Below are positions 1-8,463 of a stretch of 64,000 bases of DNA, one piece after another; the first letter of the stretch is position 1, and every line of letters starts with the position of its first letter. The notes under the pieces were generated by a model that worked only from the letters and a program-made list of their open reading frames with translations, searched no databases and was not told the DNA's origin. This DNA is from Halorubellus salinus (GTDB lineage Archaea; Halobacteriota; Halobacteria; Halobacteriales; Natrialbaceae): the NCBI RefSeq assembly GCF_020567525.1, contig NZ_JAJCVI010000003.1:1-64000 (forward strand), written 5' to 3'. A program made the translations under genes and the position numbers.

Positions 1-131
1 AGGTCCTCGACGCTCAACTTCGCGTCGCCCTCGAACTCGAACGCCGTCCACTCCTCGCGGGTCTCCTCGGCCGTCTCGCCCGCGACCGTCGTCGAGCCCG
101 TTTCGTCCGCTTCGTACGTGGAATCTGTCAT
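1..131 (-). CDS. N-terminal fragment of unknown acidic protein
   Basis: A minus-strand frame opens with ATG at 131 and stays open to the window edge, giving 43 visible residues beginning MTDSTYEADETGSTTVAGET. Composition is rich in Glu, Asp and Thr, as expected of a haloarchaeal cytoplasmic protein. There is no signal peptide or membrane segment in the visible part. I do not recognise the family; the rest of the gene lies outside the window. Confidence 0.5.
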   Translation of the reverse strand, partial: MTDSTYEADETGSTTVAGETAEETREEWTAFEFEGDAKLSVED

Positions 132-233
132 GGATGGTGTGGGTCGGGAGCCACGGCCGCTCCGACGTTGTGACTTGCCAGCGACCACGGCGGGAGGGGT
201 AATAGAACCAGTGACTCGCGCAGTCCTGGGCGA

Positions 234-1811
234 CTACCGGAGGAACGGGACGTGCCGCCAGAGCTTGAGGCCGGCCGCGAGGACCTTCGCCTCGAGGTCG
301 GTGGGGCCGGTGACGGGGTCGAACGGGAGGGTCTTCGAGGTCGAGATGGCTTTCTTCTCGGTGAACCGGACGACGCCGTCCTCGCCGTGCCGGCGACCGA
401 GTCCGGAGTCCTTCATGCCACCCATCGGGGCGTCGTGAGCGGCCCACGAGGTGACGTACCCGTCGTTGATGGAGATCGTGCCGGCGTCGATGTCCCGTGC
501 GATGGCGCGAGCGACGTCGACGTCGCCGGAGAGGATGCACGCGTGCAGGCCGTAGTCGGTGTCGTTGGCCTTCCGGACGGCTTCGGCGTCGCTCGAGACG
601 GGTTCCATCCCGACGACGGGCCCGAACGTCTCCTCGCACGCGGCGGTCGCGTCGTCGGGGAGGTCCGTGAGGACCGTGGGTGCGTAGAAGTACGGGCCGA
701 CGTCCGGGAGCGCCTCGCCTCCGGTCTCGACGGTGGCGCCGCGGTCGCGAGCGTCCGCGACGTGGGTCTCGACGCGTTCCAACTGGGAGTCGGAGATGAG
801 CGAGCCGACGGGGACGCCGTACGCGTACTCGGCCCCGGGTTCGAGCGCGGCGACGGCGTCGACGAACCGCCGGGAGAACTCGTCGTAGACGTCCTCGTGG
901 ACGTAGAGTCGCTCGGCGCTGATGCAGAGCTGGCCGGCGTTCGTGTAGCACGCACCGATGGCTCGGTCGACCGCGGTGTCGACGTCGACGTCCGGACGGA
1001 CGTAGACGGGGTTCTTTCCGCCGAGTTCGAGCGAGCAGTCGACGAGCTCCTCGCCGGCTTTCGCCGCGATCTTCCGGCCGACGGCGGTGCTCCCGGTGAA
1101 CGAGACGTAGTCGACGCGCTCGATGAGCGGGTCGCCGAGCGTCGCGCCGTCGCCGGTGACGACCTGGAAGGCGTCGTGGGGAAGCCCGGCTTCGCGGAGG
1201 AGCGCGACCGTTGCGAGCGCCGTGTACGGCGTCTCCTCGGCGGGTTTCAGGACGACGCTGTTCCCGGCGAGGAGCGCGGGGAGCGCGTCGCCGACGGCGA
1301 GCGTGAGGGGGTAGTTCCAGGGGGCGACGATGCCGACGACGCCGACGGGGTCGTAGTGGACGCGAGCGGTGGAGAGCAAGGGAAGGGCCGCGCGACGGCG
1401 TTCGCTCGCGAGCTGGTCGGCGACGCGCGTCGCGTAGTACCGCGACGTCATCGCGACGTCCATGACCTCCTCGTAGGCGTCGCCGCGGGCCTTCCCGGTC
1501 TCGAGTTGCATGAGGTCCAGGAGTTCCTCGCGGCGGTCGAGGACGAGGTCGTGGAAGCGCTCGAGGACGTCGGTGCGCGCGTCGAACCCGCGGTCGGCCC
1601 ACCGGGACTGGGCTGCGTCCGCGTCAGCGACAGCCGTCGCGACGTCGTCGGGCGTCGATTCCGGAGCAGTGCAGAAGGCGTCGCCGGTGTACGGCGCGAC
1701 GACCTCGCGGTCACCGCCGTCGTCGCTGGCGGTGACGAGGTCGTTCCAGTGGTCGAAGTCCCGTGGCGTCAATCGCGCGGGCAGCGAACTGGCGTCCGGC
1801 AACTCTGGCAT
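234..1811 (-). CDS. NAD(P)-dependent aldehyde dehydrogenase, succinate-semialdehyde type
   Basis: A 525-residue aldehyde dehydrogenase that oxidises an aldehyde to the acid using NAD(P), in the cytoplasm. Visible family landmarks are the cofactor-region PWNYP near residue 164, the general-base Glu in LELGGKNP near 262 and the catalytic Cys in NAGQLCIS near 296. The C-terminal motif GGMKDSGLGRRHG is typical of the succinate-semialdehyde dehydrogenase branch. The length is slightly above the usual 480-500 because of an acidic N-terminal stretch. It stands alone, about 60 bp downstream of the minus-strand pair starting at 2773, so a housekeeping semialdehyde role is likely. The true substrate cannot be read from sequence. 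Confidence 0.9.
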   Translation of the reverse strand: MPELPDASSLPARLTPRDFDHWNDLVTASDDGGDREVVAPYTGDAFCTAPESTPDDVATAVADADAAQSRWADRGFDARTDVLERFHDLVLDRREELLDLMQLETGKARGDAYEEVMDVAMTSRYYATRVADQLASERRRAALPLLSTARVHYDPVGVVGIVAPWNYPLTLAVGDALPALLAGNSVVLKPAEETPYTALATVALLREAGLPHDAFQVVTGDGATLGDPLIERVDYVSFTGSTAVGRKIAAKAGEELVDCSLELGGKNPVYVRPDVDVDTAVDRAIGACYTNAGQLCISAERLYVHEDVYDEFSRRFVDAVAALEPGAEYAYGVPVGSLISDSQLERVETHVADARDRGATVETGGEALPDVGPYFYAPTVLTDLPDDATAACEETFGPVVGMEPVSSDAEAVRKANDTDYGLHACILSGDVDVARAIARDIDAGTISINDGYVTSWAAHDAPMGGMKDSGLGRRHGEDGVVRFTEKKAISTSKTLPFDPVTGPTDLEAKVLAAGLKLWRHVPFLR

Positions 1812-1871
1812 GCCTCCACGTGCGAACCGAACCGCCCTAACGGCACCGGTCGGCGCACCCCCGAGATCGAC

Positions 1872-2348
1872 TCAGTCGGCCTTGTCGTTGCCGTCGACGT
1901 CTCGCATCCGGTCGCCGTAATCCCACGCGTACGCTCGCTCGACGTCGACGGTGACGTGCACCTCGTCGCGTTCGTCGCGCAACAGCCACTTCGCGAGGCT
2001 GGAGTCGCGGTCGCCGAGGTAGTCCTCGACGAGCGTCCGCAGGAGCGCCTTGTCCTCGTCGGGTTCGAGCGTCGCGGTCCCCTGGCCGCGGACGCCGCGG
2101 TACGGCGGGTGGTTCGTCGACACCTCGAACGCGACCTCGGGGTCGGCTTCGAGGTACTCGACGACGCGCGCGGACGCCGACGTCGCGAGGTGGAGGGTGG
2201 CGTCGTCGGGGTCGTACCCGTACCACAGCGAGAGCATCCAGAGGCCGCCACGCGGCGTGCGCGTCGCGACGCGGACGGGGATGGGGTTGTCGTCGAGGAA
2301 CGTGTCCATCCAGTCGCGGTCGGGGTCGCCCCGGAGCCGTACCGTCAT
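1872..2348 (-). CDS. Pyridoxamine 5'-phosphate oxidase family protein
   Basis: 158 residues with the split-barrel flavin-binding fold pattern: an N-terminal segment that keeps a Pro-Val-Arg-Val-Ala strand, the central LWYGYDPDDATLHLATS, then the EADPEVAFEV and GVRGQGTATLEPD strands seen in the PNPOx-like family. These proteins bind FMN or F420 and act as small oxidoreductases; most haloarchaeal members have no assigned substrate. Its start overlaps the stop of the upstream UspA gene by 4 bp (ATGA), so the two are cotranscribed and translationally coupled. Confidence 0.8.
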   Translation of the reverse strand: MTVRLRGDPDRDWMDTFLDDNPIPVRVATRTPRGGLWMLSLWYGYDPDDATLHLATSASARVVEYLEADPEVAFEVSTNHPPYRGVRGQGTATLEPDEDKALLRTLVEDYLGDRDSSLAKWLLRDERDEVHVTVDVERAYAWDYGDRMRDVDGNDKAD

Positions 2349-2773
2349 CGGACGATGGTGACGGGGACGGGTGCGCGTCGGACGACGCCTTCGGCGACGC
2401 TGCCGAGGAGGACGCGCGTCACGCCCGAGCGACCGTGGCTCCCCATGACGATGTGGTCGACGTCGTTGTCCTCCGCGTAGTCGTTGATCGCTCGCGTCGG
2501 GCGGCCGACGACGGACTCGGTCTCGAGGTTCGCGCCGGCGTCACCGGCTTTCTCGCGGGCGTCCTCGAACAGTCGCTCGGACGCGGCTTGCTCGCTCTCG
2601 AACCACTCCTCCCAGAACCCGGGGAGGGTGCCGTCGACGGGACTGGAGTAGCCGGCGTCGACGAGGTCGATGACGTGCAGGAGCGTGATGGTGGCGTCGG
2701 GGTACTGGTCGAGTGCGTGTTCGAACGCGTGCTCGGAGCCTTTGGACTCGTCGTACGGAACGAGGACGTGCAT
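2345..2773 (-). CDS. Universal stress protein (UspA family)
   Basis: 142 residues from the ATG at 2773 (MHVLVPYDES). An upstream extension is open but has poor codon character, so I chose this start. The N-terminal strand VLVPYD and the C-terminal nucleotide-binding signature GSHGRSGVTRVLLGSV followed by PVPVTIVR are the classic ATP-binding UspA motifs. The acidic insert after the second strand (EEWFESEQAASERLF) is common in haloarchaeal members. It overlaps the next gene by 4 bp. The role is stress-related nucleotide binding, with no specific partner visible. Confidence 0.92.
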   Translation of the reverse strand: MHVLVPYDESKGSEHAFEHALDQYPDATITLLHVIDLVDAGYSSPVDGTLPGFWEEWFESEQAASERLFEDAREKAGDAGANLETESVVGRPTRAINDYAEDNDVDHIVMGSHGRSGVTRVLLGSVAEGVVRRAPVPVTIVR

Positions 2774-2842
2774 GCGTGAACGTGCGCTGGGTGACCGGAT
2801 AAAGGTGTGTGGCGGTTGTCGTGACGTGGTCACGGTGACCGA

Positions 2843-3712
2843 TCAGACGTCGGCGTCGAGCGCGTGGACGACGCCGTGGACGTCGCGTTCGAGCGTCGGA
2901 CTCGCCCAGTCCTCGCGGAGCGTCGAGACCAGTTCGGACCGGTCAGTGACGTCGGGCGACGCGAGGGCGTCTTCGACGGCGTCGACCCACTCGGGGAGCA
3001 GTTCGGCGTACGCGTCGAGCGCATCCATGGCGTCCTCGCGGACGCCGAAGTGCCCGTAGCAGAGCGCGGTCGGGTCGCGTTCGCGGAGGCGGTCGATGGT
3101 GTCGAGGGAGACCTCGAGGTCGAAGTCGGGCGCGGGCGTCGTCGGGAGGAGTGCCCCACCGTAGTGCATGCCGGCGGCGTCGCCGACGAACAGCGCCCCC
3201 GAGGCGGGGTCGGCGAGCGCGACCTGGTGGGGGGCGTGTCCTGGTGCGTCGATCACGTCGAGTGCGCGGTCGCCGGCCGGGATGGTGTCGCCGTCGGTGA
3301 CGGCGACCGTGCGGTCGTCGTCGACGACGGTCGGGGAGCCGTACTGGTCTGCGATCTCGTCGCCGACCGCGCGTCGCGCGCTCGCCGCGAGTCGCTCCAG
3401 GCGCTCCGGGTCGGTGAGGTACGGAAGACCGCGTTCGTGCACGTACACGGTCGCGGCCGGGAACCGCGCGGCGAGGTCGCCGACCGCGCCGGCGTGGTCG
3501 AGGTGGACGTGCGTGGGGACGATGGCCGCGAGGTCCTGTGCGCCGACGCCGCGTTCGTGGAGTGCGGCCTCGACGACGTCTACGGCGGGTGCTGCGCCCG
3601 CGTCGACGAGCACGGGCTCGGGCGCTTCGAGCAGGAACGCGGAGTGTGCCCCGGGCGTCCCGAGCAGTTCGGTGTCGACGACGGTGACGTCAGCGAGCGA
3701 GTTGGAAGGCAC
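2843..3712 (-). CDS. Metallo-beta-lactamase fold hydrolase
   Basis: 289 residues starting at a GTG (MPSNSLADV). The metal-binding signature THVHLDHAG sits near residues 67-75, followed by downstream ligands in DAPGHAPHQ (about 165-173) and LCYGHFG (about 215-221), the spacing of glyoxalase II-like hydrolases. The protein hydrolyses a thioester, ester or similar substrate with a dinuclear metal centre in the cytoplasm. It has no signal peptide. The gene is transcribed on its own; the specific substrate is unknown. Confidence 0.88.
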   Translation of the reverse strand: MPSNSLADVTVVDTELLGTPGAHSAFLLEAPEPVLVDAGAAPAVDVVEAALHERGVGAQDLAAIVPTHVHLDHAGAVGDLAARFPAATVYVHERGLPYLTDPERLERLAASARRAVGDEIADQYGSPTVVDDDRTVAVTDGDTIPAGDRALDVIDAPGHAPHQVALADPASGALFVGDAAGMHYGGALLPTTPAPDFDLEVSLDTIDRLRERDPTALCYGHFGVREDAMDALDAYAELLPEWVDAVEDALASPDVTDRSELVSTLREDWASPTLERDVHGVVHALDADV

Positions 3713-3855
3713 GGTGATGGGCCGTGCTATGCTCGTCGTGCGCTTGAACGCTCGGGTTGCGACCGCGAGCCGGAGATGAGCGGTCGCTGTGGCGTGGGAC
3801 GGTCGAGAGGAGCGGGTTCGAGTCGCACGCCCGATGCGTCGGCGTCGGTGGCCGT

Positions 3856-4107
3856 TCAGATGTGGCCTTCGTCCTTGAGGTTCTCGATGACGTCGTCGAC
3901 GAAGGACTCGACGTCGTCGTACGGGAAGTCGCCGCCGGGGAGCTTCGTCTGGAGTTCCATGGCTGTCATGGAGAAGTCGCCGGACTCGAAGCGGGTGCCC
4001 GGGCCGTTCGGGAGCGCCGGGACGAGGTCCATCGGGCTCGAGATCGGGTAGTCGGCGCCACCGAATGCATCTTCCATCTGTTCGCGAAGGTCTTGCTCGT
4101 CTGCCAT
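3856..4107 (-). CDS. MTH865 family small protein
   Basis: 83 residues from ATG at 4107 (MADEQDLREQ). The motifs ADYPISSPMDLVPALPNGPG and GDFPYDDVESFVDDVIE match the MTH865 (EF-hand-like, helical) family found across archaea and some bacteria; its function is unknown. The start is supported by a TATA-like TTTACTATTTAT on the minus strand centred about 26 bp upstream (+ strand 4127-4140), giving a leaderless transcript. Confidence 0.8.
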   Translation of the reverse strand: MADEQDLREQMEDAFGGADYPISSPMDLVPALPNGPGTRFESGDFSMTAMELQTKLPGGDFPYDDVESFVDDVIENLKDEGHI

Positions 4108-4433
4108 AACGACTCCACCTTCACGGGGATAAATAGTAAATCTTTGGGTAGTTGGTTGCCGCTGGGAGTGGCTGGGCAACCACTGGACGCGGCGTCGGTC
4201 GCGGACCGCCTCGATTACACCGGGATTCGTCTCGGCGTTCGTCGCCCACTTTCAAGTAGGTACGGACGTCGGAGCCACGTGGTCGACGGATCAGAGCGGT
4301 CGCCCCGTCGTCGATTCCGTGGACTACGGCGTGAGGCCGTTCCGAAGCGTGAATCTGGACGAGCCGCTGGTCGGAATCGCACGTAGGTGGGGTGACGAAC
4401 CGCCTCGGTCCGTCACGGTGTGTAGCTACGTCG
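4108..4433. other. Intergenic stretch, no gene seen
   Basis: About 325 bp between two minus-strand genes. The first 35 bp hold the AT-rich promoter of the MTH865 gene. The rest is GC-rich with short open frames that do not resemble any protein I know. Confidence 0.5.
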
Positions 4434-4751
4434 TCATCCCGTCGCCGTGGGCTCGACGGCGACCTCGTGCACGGCCTCGATGCCGGTGCCGTCCTCGAGC
4501 GTGGCGCGAGCCTCGTCGTCGTCGACGGCCTCGGTGACGACGAGCGTCGCGGTGACCTCGACGTCGACCTCGAGCGCGTTCAGGCCGGGCGTGATGCCGG
4601 TGACGCGGTCTATCTCGACGCCGTCGAGCGCGTCGAGGCGTCGGAGGACCGTGCGCGCGCCGGTGGTCATGTCGCCGTCGGCGCCGTGGGGGACGCGGAC
4701 GGTGAGGTGAGCTGTCGTCTCGAATCGGTGCCTGATGGTTTGGGCGACCAT
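4434..4751 (-). CDS. Hypothetical protein, 105 residues
   Basis: Begins at ATG 4751 (MVAQTIRHRFETTAHLTVRV). It has alternating beta-strand and helix character with an acidic C-terminus (EDGTGIEAVHEVAVEPT) and good haloarchaeal codon use. The pattern of two beta-alpha-beta units suggests a small ferredoxin-like fold, but I cannot assign a family. There is no signal peptide or membrane span. An upstream in-frame extension to 4859 is possible but has weaker codon character. Confidence 0.6.
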   Translation of the reverse strand: MVAQTIRHRFETTAHLTVRVPHGADGDMTTGARTVLRRLDALDGVEIDRVTGITPGLNALEVDVEVTATLVVTEAVDDDEARATLEDGTGIEAVHEVAVEPTATG

Positions 4752-4865
4752 AGGCGCCCGTCGCGAGTCGAACGCGCACGACCCGAGTGGGTCGCGGGAT
4801 GCCGGATAATCCACGGGCGCGGCGTGAGTGGGGGCTTGCATCAGCGGGCTTCGGACCACGGGAGT

Positions 4866-4887
4866 CCGGCGGCCTCCAGGCCGCCGG
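4866..4887. repeat. Perfect inverted repeat (10-bp arms)
   Basis: CCGGCGGCCT and AGGCCGCCGG flank a 2-base centre, so the RNA would form at least a 9-bp GC hairpin. It lies about 115 bp upstream of the start at 4751 and is not followed by a T run, so it is not an obvious terminator. Confidence 0.6.
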
Positions 4888-5247
4888 TTCCCCGTCAGCT
4901 GTCAGCGCGGCCGTTGCGGGTCGGCGTCCCACCCTGCACGGGACGACGGCGCCGCGGCTGATTGTTCGGTGGCGTTGCGACTGTTCGACCCCGGTTCGAG
5001 CCCGGGTGCGTGCGACCGCATCGAGCGTCGATGCGACCGCGTTCGGTCGTGCGAGCGGCCGTTCCGCGGTTCGAGGGACGGCGGACCGCGTGCTCGGTGG
5101 TGAGTCGGAGCGTGACGAGGAACGCGACGGAGCCTGGCCGTCGACGACGAAGTGGCCGAGAAGAACTCTCGGTCCGAGGCGTCGGCGACGGACGTGGCGT
5201 CGCCTCGACGGTGTCAGCGTCGAGCCGGGCTCACGTCACGATCTTCG

Positions 5248-5421
5248 TCACGTGGCGCCGACGAGAACGGACCGAGCGAAGGAGCGACCCCGTTGGTTCG
5301 CCCGCACATCGGACCACTGCTCGTCGGCGCCGTCGACCGGGGAGGCATAGTCACCTTCCCCGGTGACGGCGTTGCCACTCACACCGCGAGTGGTCGCCGA
5401 CTTCATGTGGTCGATGTACAT
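5248..5421 (-). CDS. Doubtful small hypothetical protein
   Basis: A 57-codon minus-strand frame from ATG 5421 (MYIDHMKSATTRG). It can be extended upstream only to a TTG start. Third-position GC is moderate, lower than in neighbouring real genes, and no family is recognised. It is listed because it is the only plausible coding frame in the surrounding gap. Confidence 0.2.
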   Translation of the reverse strand: MYIDHMKSATTRGVSGNAVTGEGDYASPVDGADEQWSDVRANQRGRSFARSVLVGAT

Positions 5422-5604
5422 GGTTGGTGTCGCTCTGGACGCCGACTGAGGGGTCGGCGTCACAGGGTATTCCAACAAAAATGACCGAATGACAAAAAAC
5501 TATGGGACGGATGCTAACGTGGCTCGTGGTTCGGGTTCGGGGTTCGTTTCGAGCGCTGAACCGAAGCGGGAGTTTAGGACGTGAGGCGGCGTTCGTCTGG
5601 ACGA

Positions 5605-6177
5605 ATGGAGCGACGAGATGAGGCGCGGAACGGTGGCGGCGCGGTCGCTGGAACCCGCGCGAGCGCCGTGACCGTCGGCATCGTGTTCCTGGGGCTCGCC
5701 ATCGTCACCGCGCTCCTGGCCGGGTCGTTCTGGGTGGTCGCGACCGAAGGCGGGGAGTCGGGTGACCCGGCGAAGGTCGGCATCTCCGCGAGTCGCTGCA
5801 CGGTCACCACGGACGATGAGACGACGGGCATCGGGACGGTGACGGTTTCGGTCCGGTACACGGGGAACGGGAGCGTCGACCTCTCGGACGCCACGGTCCG
5901 GTACGGCGACGAGACGACGACCGCAACCCTCGCCGTCGGCGCGAACGCGTCCGCGACGACCGCTCGCCTCGTGAACGACACCGGTGCGTTCGACGGGAGC
6001 ATCGTCGAAGGCGAGACGCTGACGCTCGTGGTCCCCGTCGAGACGGTTCGTGGCGCGCCGCTGGAATCCGGGATGCGTGCCTCCATGGAGCTCGTGGTGG
6101 ACGGCGGCACGGTCGACGGGGCGAGCGTTCGCGCACCGAACGGACTCAGCGAGGACCAGTCCTACGTCGGTTGTTGA
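5605..6177 (+). CDS. Archaellin-like secreted/pilin-like protein
   Basis: 190 residues from ATG 5605, chosen because a TTTAGGA box sits about 31 bp upstream; a GTG at 5581 is also in frame. After a short charged leader there is one hydrophobic helix (VTVGIVFLGLAIVTALLAGS, residues about 23-42), then a beta-rich, Thr/Asn-rich exported domain with many N-x-S/T sites. The layout matches archaellins and type IV pilins, but the clear class III cleavage motif of the neighbour is missing. There are two cysteines, one shortly after the helix (SRCTV) and one as the last residue (QSYVGC). The next gene has the same two-cysteine layout, so the two look like diverged paralogues. It probably sits at the cell surface. 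Confidence 0.6.
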   Translation: MERRDEARNGGGAVAGTRASAVTVGIVFLGLAIVTALLAGSFWVVATEGGESGDPAKVGISASRCTVTTDDETTGIGTVTVSVRYTGNGSVDLSDATVRYGDETTTATLAVGANASATTARLVNDTGAFDGSIVEGETLTLVVPVETVRGAPLESGMRASMELVVDGGTVDGASVRAPNGLSEDQSYVGC

Positions 6178-6198
6178 CGTGGCATCGCGGCGACAACG

Positions 6199-6205
6199 CT
6201 TTTCG
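6199..6205 (+). promoter_or_regulatory. TATA box of the archaellin gene at 6229
   Basis: CTTTTCG centred 27 bp upstream of ATG 6229, the spacing of a leaderless haloarchaeal promoter. This favours 6229 over the internal ATG at 6364. Confidence 0.45.
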
Positions 6206-6228
6206 TGATGCATCCGTAAGCAGTCTCC

Positions 6229-6945
6229 ATGACTAACTGGTCCGCGGGCGTCGACGGGGACGGCGGCCGCGGGCAAGCGACCGTGGACGACCACGGAGAC
6301 GTGGCCGCGACCGACCACGGAATCGGTGTGGGGCGCGACCGCGGAAGGACGACGTTCGCTGGCATGGACGACCGCGGGCAGGTCGGTATCGGTATCATCG
6401 TGATGTTCGTCGCGATGATCATCGTCTCCGCCATCGCGGCTGGCGTCATCGTGAACATGGCGGGCATGATGGGAGATCGTGCGGCCGACGCCGGCGAGGA
6501 AGCGGTCGGGCAGGTCGTCGGCGGCGTCCAGGTCCAGGACCGGACGTGTACCGTGAGCGCGAACCCGGCGGGCGTCGACGAGGCGTGGGTGCACGTGCGG
6601 TTGCGCCCGGGTGGAACGATGGTGAACATGGCGAACACGACGGTCCTGTACACGGACGGGGACGTGCACGCGGAACTCAGTCTCGACAACGAGACGGCTA
6701 ACGCGTCGCGGTACACGCTCGTGGACGACGGCGAGCACGTCCGCGAGCTGACGAACACGTCGCGGATGGTGCGGATGACGTTAGACGTCGCGGAGATACG
6801 CGGGGCGCGACTGAACGGGACGCGCGCCCCATTGGAGAACGGCGGGGAGGCGACGATCACGGTGGCGACGCCCCAGGGGGCGGTGACGAAGGTGCGACTA
6901 CAGCCGACGGGTATCGCGGCGTCGCAGTCGTACTCGAAGTGCTGA
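6229..6945 (+). CDS. Archaellin (archaeal flagellin) family protein
   Basis: 238 residues. The segment [20 protein letters not shown] followed by [13 protein letters not shown] is the conserved archaellin N-terminus: a class III signal peptide cut after Arg by the prepilin peptidase (FlaK/PibD type), then the hydrophobic assembly helix. The mature domain has many N-x-S/T sequons, expected for N-glycosylated archaellins. From ATG 6229 the leader would be about 49 residues, unusually long. Alternatives are an in-frame GTG about 16 codons before the cut site and ATG 6364. Two cysteines are present, in RTCTVS and at the C-terminus (QSYSKC). No archaellum motor genes are nearby, so this may be an accessory filament or adhesion subunit rather than the main swimming filament. 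Confidence 0.8.
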   Translation: MTNWSAGVDGDGGRGQATVDDHGDVAATDHGIGVGRDRGRTTFAGMDDRGQVGIGIIVMFVAMIIVSAIAAGVIVNMAGMMGDRAADAGEEAVGQVVGGVQVQDRTCTVSANPAGVDEAWVHVRLRPGGTMVNMANTTVLYTDGDVHAELSLDNETANASRYTLVDDGEHVRELTNTSRMVRMTLDVAEIRGARLNGTRAPLENGGEATITVATPQGAVTKVRLQPTGIAASQSYSKC

Positions 6946-7030
6946 CCGAGCGGCCGGTCGCGTTCGGTCGGTTCCGCGGTCGCAGGGCGGACCGCGGGGC
7001 GTTTTCCGTGCGCGGTCGTAACGATTCCGT

Positions 7031-7423
7031 ATGAACGCGCCTGACGAGACGACCGCGGAGTCGAACGTGTACGGCGACGCGCTCGCGTCGTGTGGAACGG
7101 ACCCCGAGACGGGCGTGCAGCGCGACGGCGTCTGTCACGACCTCCCGGAACGAGACCCGGGTCGCCACGAGGTGTGCGCCGTGATGACCGAGCGGTTCCT
7201 GGAGTTCACCGAGGTCATGGGGAACGACCTCCGGACGCCACGCCCCGAGTTGTCGTTCCCGGGGCTGGAACCCGGTGACCGATGGTGCGTGTGCTTGCCG
7301 CGCTGGCTGGAGGCGCTCGAGGCGCGTGCTGCGCCGCCGGTCGTCCTCGAAGCGACGAACGAGTCGGTGCTCGACGAGGTCAGCCTGGAGACGCTCGAAG
7401 CGAACGCCCACGACGAGGAGTGA
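7031..7423 (+). CDS. DUF2237 family protein
   Basis: 130 residues that follow the DUF2237 pattern closely: NVYGDALASCGTDPETG, then a conserved DGVCHDLP, HEVCAVMTERFLEFTEVMGND, the signature FPGLEPGDRWCVC, and APPVVLEATNESVL. The function of the family is unknown. Several conserved Cys residues suggest metal binding or redox chemistry. It is a cytoplasmic single gene, read in the same direction as the MOSC gene that follows 93 bp later. Confidence 0.88.
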   Translation: MNAPDETTAESNVYGDALASCGTDPETGVQRDGVCHDLPERDPGRHEVCAVMTERFLEFTEVMGNDLRTPRPELSFPGLEPGDRWCVCLPRWLEALEARAAPPVVLEATNESVLDEVSLETLEANAHDEE

Positions 7424-7516
7424 ACGCGCACGACGGAGAGTGAACGTGGACCGGGCACTGCGCGCTCGGGGTCCGGGACCGAAGCGTTCACGCCGTCGGC
7501 GCACGCGACTGCTGGT

Positions 7517-8326
7517 ATGCCGACCGTCGACGCGCTCGTGACCTATCCCGTGAAGTCCCTGGACCCGATGCCGGTGGCGACCGCCGACCTCGTCGGCGGC
7601 CGCCTCCGGTACGACCGCGAGTTCGCGCTGTTCGACGACGACCGCGAGCTCGTGAACGCGACGCGCGAACCCGCCCTCCACCGCGTCCGCAGTTCCTACG
7701 ACCCGGAGACGCGCACGCTCACCGTCCGCGAACACGGCGACGCGCCCGAGGACGCGGTGTCGTTCGCGCTCGACAGCGAACGCGGCGACGCGAACGCGTG
7801 GTTCAGCGACGTCCTCGACTATCCGGTGGCGCTCGTCCGGGACGCCGGCGGCGGGTTCGTCGACCGCGACTACGCGAAGGGCCCAGCGGTCATCTCCACG
7901 GGGACGCTCGAGACCATCGGCGAGTGGTTCGACCTCGACCCGGAGAACGTCCGACGGCGCTTCCGCGCGAACGTCGTCGTCGACGCCGAGCCGTTCTGGG
8001 AGGACCACCTCTGGGCGGGCGAGGACGAGGTGGTGGCGTTCCGAATCGGTGACGTCGAGTTCGAGGGCGTCGGGTGCTGTGCGCGTTGCGTCGTCCCGAG
8101 CCGCGACCCCGACACCGCCGAGACCATCGAGGACTTCCAGGCGCGATTCGTCGAGAACCGCGAGGCGACGATGCCGGAGTGGGCGAACGCGGACGCGCTC
8201 GACCACTACTACCAGGTGATGGCGCTCAGTCGCGTCCACGAGTCCGAGGACGGCGGGGAACTCGCCGTCGGCGACGAACTCGAGGTCCTCGGGACGCGAC
8301 CGCGCGAGGACGCCGTGGAGGCCTGA
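7517..8326 (+). CDS. MOSC domain protein
   Basis: 269 residues: an N-terminal MOSC_N beta-barrel (TYPVKSLDPMPV, then RYDREFALFDDD) and a C-terminal MOSC domain with the conserved cysteine in GVGCCARCVVPSRDPDT. MOSC proteins bind sulfur or molybdenum cofactor at this Cys and act in molybdoenzyme sulfuration or N-hydroxylated base reduction. No electron-transfer domain is fused here. No molybdopterin genes are adjacent, so the partner enzyme is not visible. Confidence 0.88.
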   Translation: MPTVDALVTYPVKSLDPMPVATADLVGGRLRYDREFALFDDDRELVNATREPALHRVRSSYDPETRTLTVREHGDAPEDAVSFALDSERGDANAWFSDVLDYPVALVRDAGGGFVDRDYAKGPAVISTGTLETIGEWFDLDPENVRRRFRANVVVDAEPFWEDHLWAGEDEVVAFRIGDVEFEGVGCCARCVVPSRDPDTAETIEDFQARFVENREATMPEWANADALDHYYQVMALSRVHESEDGGELAVGDELEVLGTRPREDAVEA

Positions 8327-8340
8327 GCGCGAGAGCACAC

Positions 8341-8412
8341 GACGGACGACCGGGCTCGGGTAGCGGGAGATGGCGTGACGGACGACCGGACTCGGGTAGC
8401 GGGAGATGGCGC
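8341..8412. repeat. Tandem duplication of 36 bp
   Basis: Two adjacent 36-bp copies (8341-8376 and 8377-8412) differ at only two positions (G/A and T/C). They lie between the MOSC stop and the GTG start at 8464, so they form most of the upstream region of the nucleotidase-like gene. Confidence 0.85.
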
Positions 8413-8463
8413 GACCGCACGGCTTACGGCCCCCGGCCGGGTACGAGTGGCTGAGACGAACTC

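Larger units (their letters stand above)
4752..5604. other. Long intergenic region with a hairpin and only one doubtful small frame
   Basis: About 850 bp without a recognisable gene. It contains a perfect inverted repeat at 4866-4887, a tRNA T-arm look-alike near 4990-5006 that cannot be completed into a tRNA, a possible 57-codon minus-strand frame at 5248-5421, and an AT-rich patch at 5474-5515. The TTTAGGA box near 5571-5577 probably serves the plus-strand gene starting at 5605. Confidence 0.4.

Noticed and set aside
252..2480. A 742-codon open frame on the plus strand across the aldehyde dehydrogenase, PNPOx and UspA genes.
   Set aside because: It is antisense to three clear genes; high-GC codon bias leaves long open antisense frames. 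Its Arg/Gly/Val-rich composition resembles no protein.
4936..5014. tRNA-like segment: CCCGG-TTCGAGC-CCGGG forms an ideal T-arm with a partly complementary acceptor strand.
   Set aside because: No D-arm with conserved GG, no U8/A14 equivalents and no anticodon stem can be built, and one acceptor pair fails. It is a chance match or a very old fragment.
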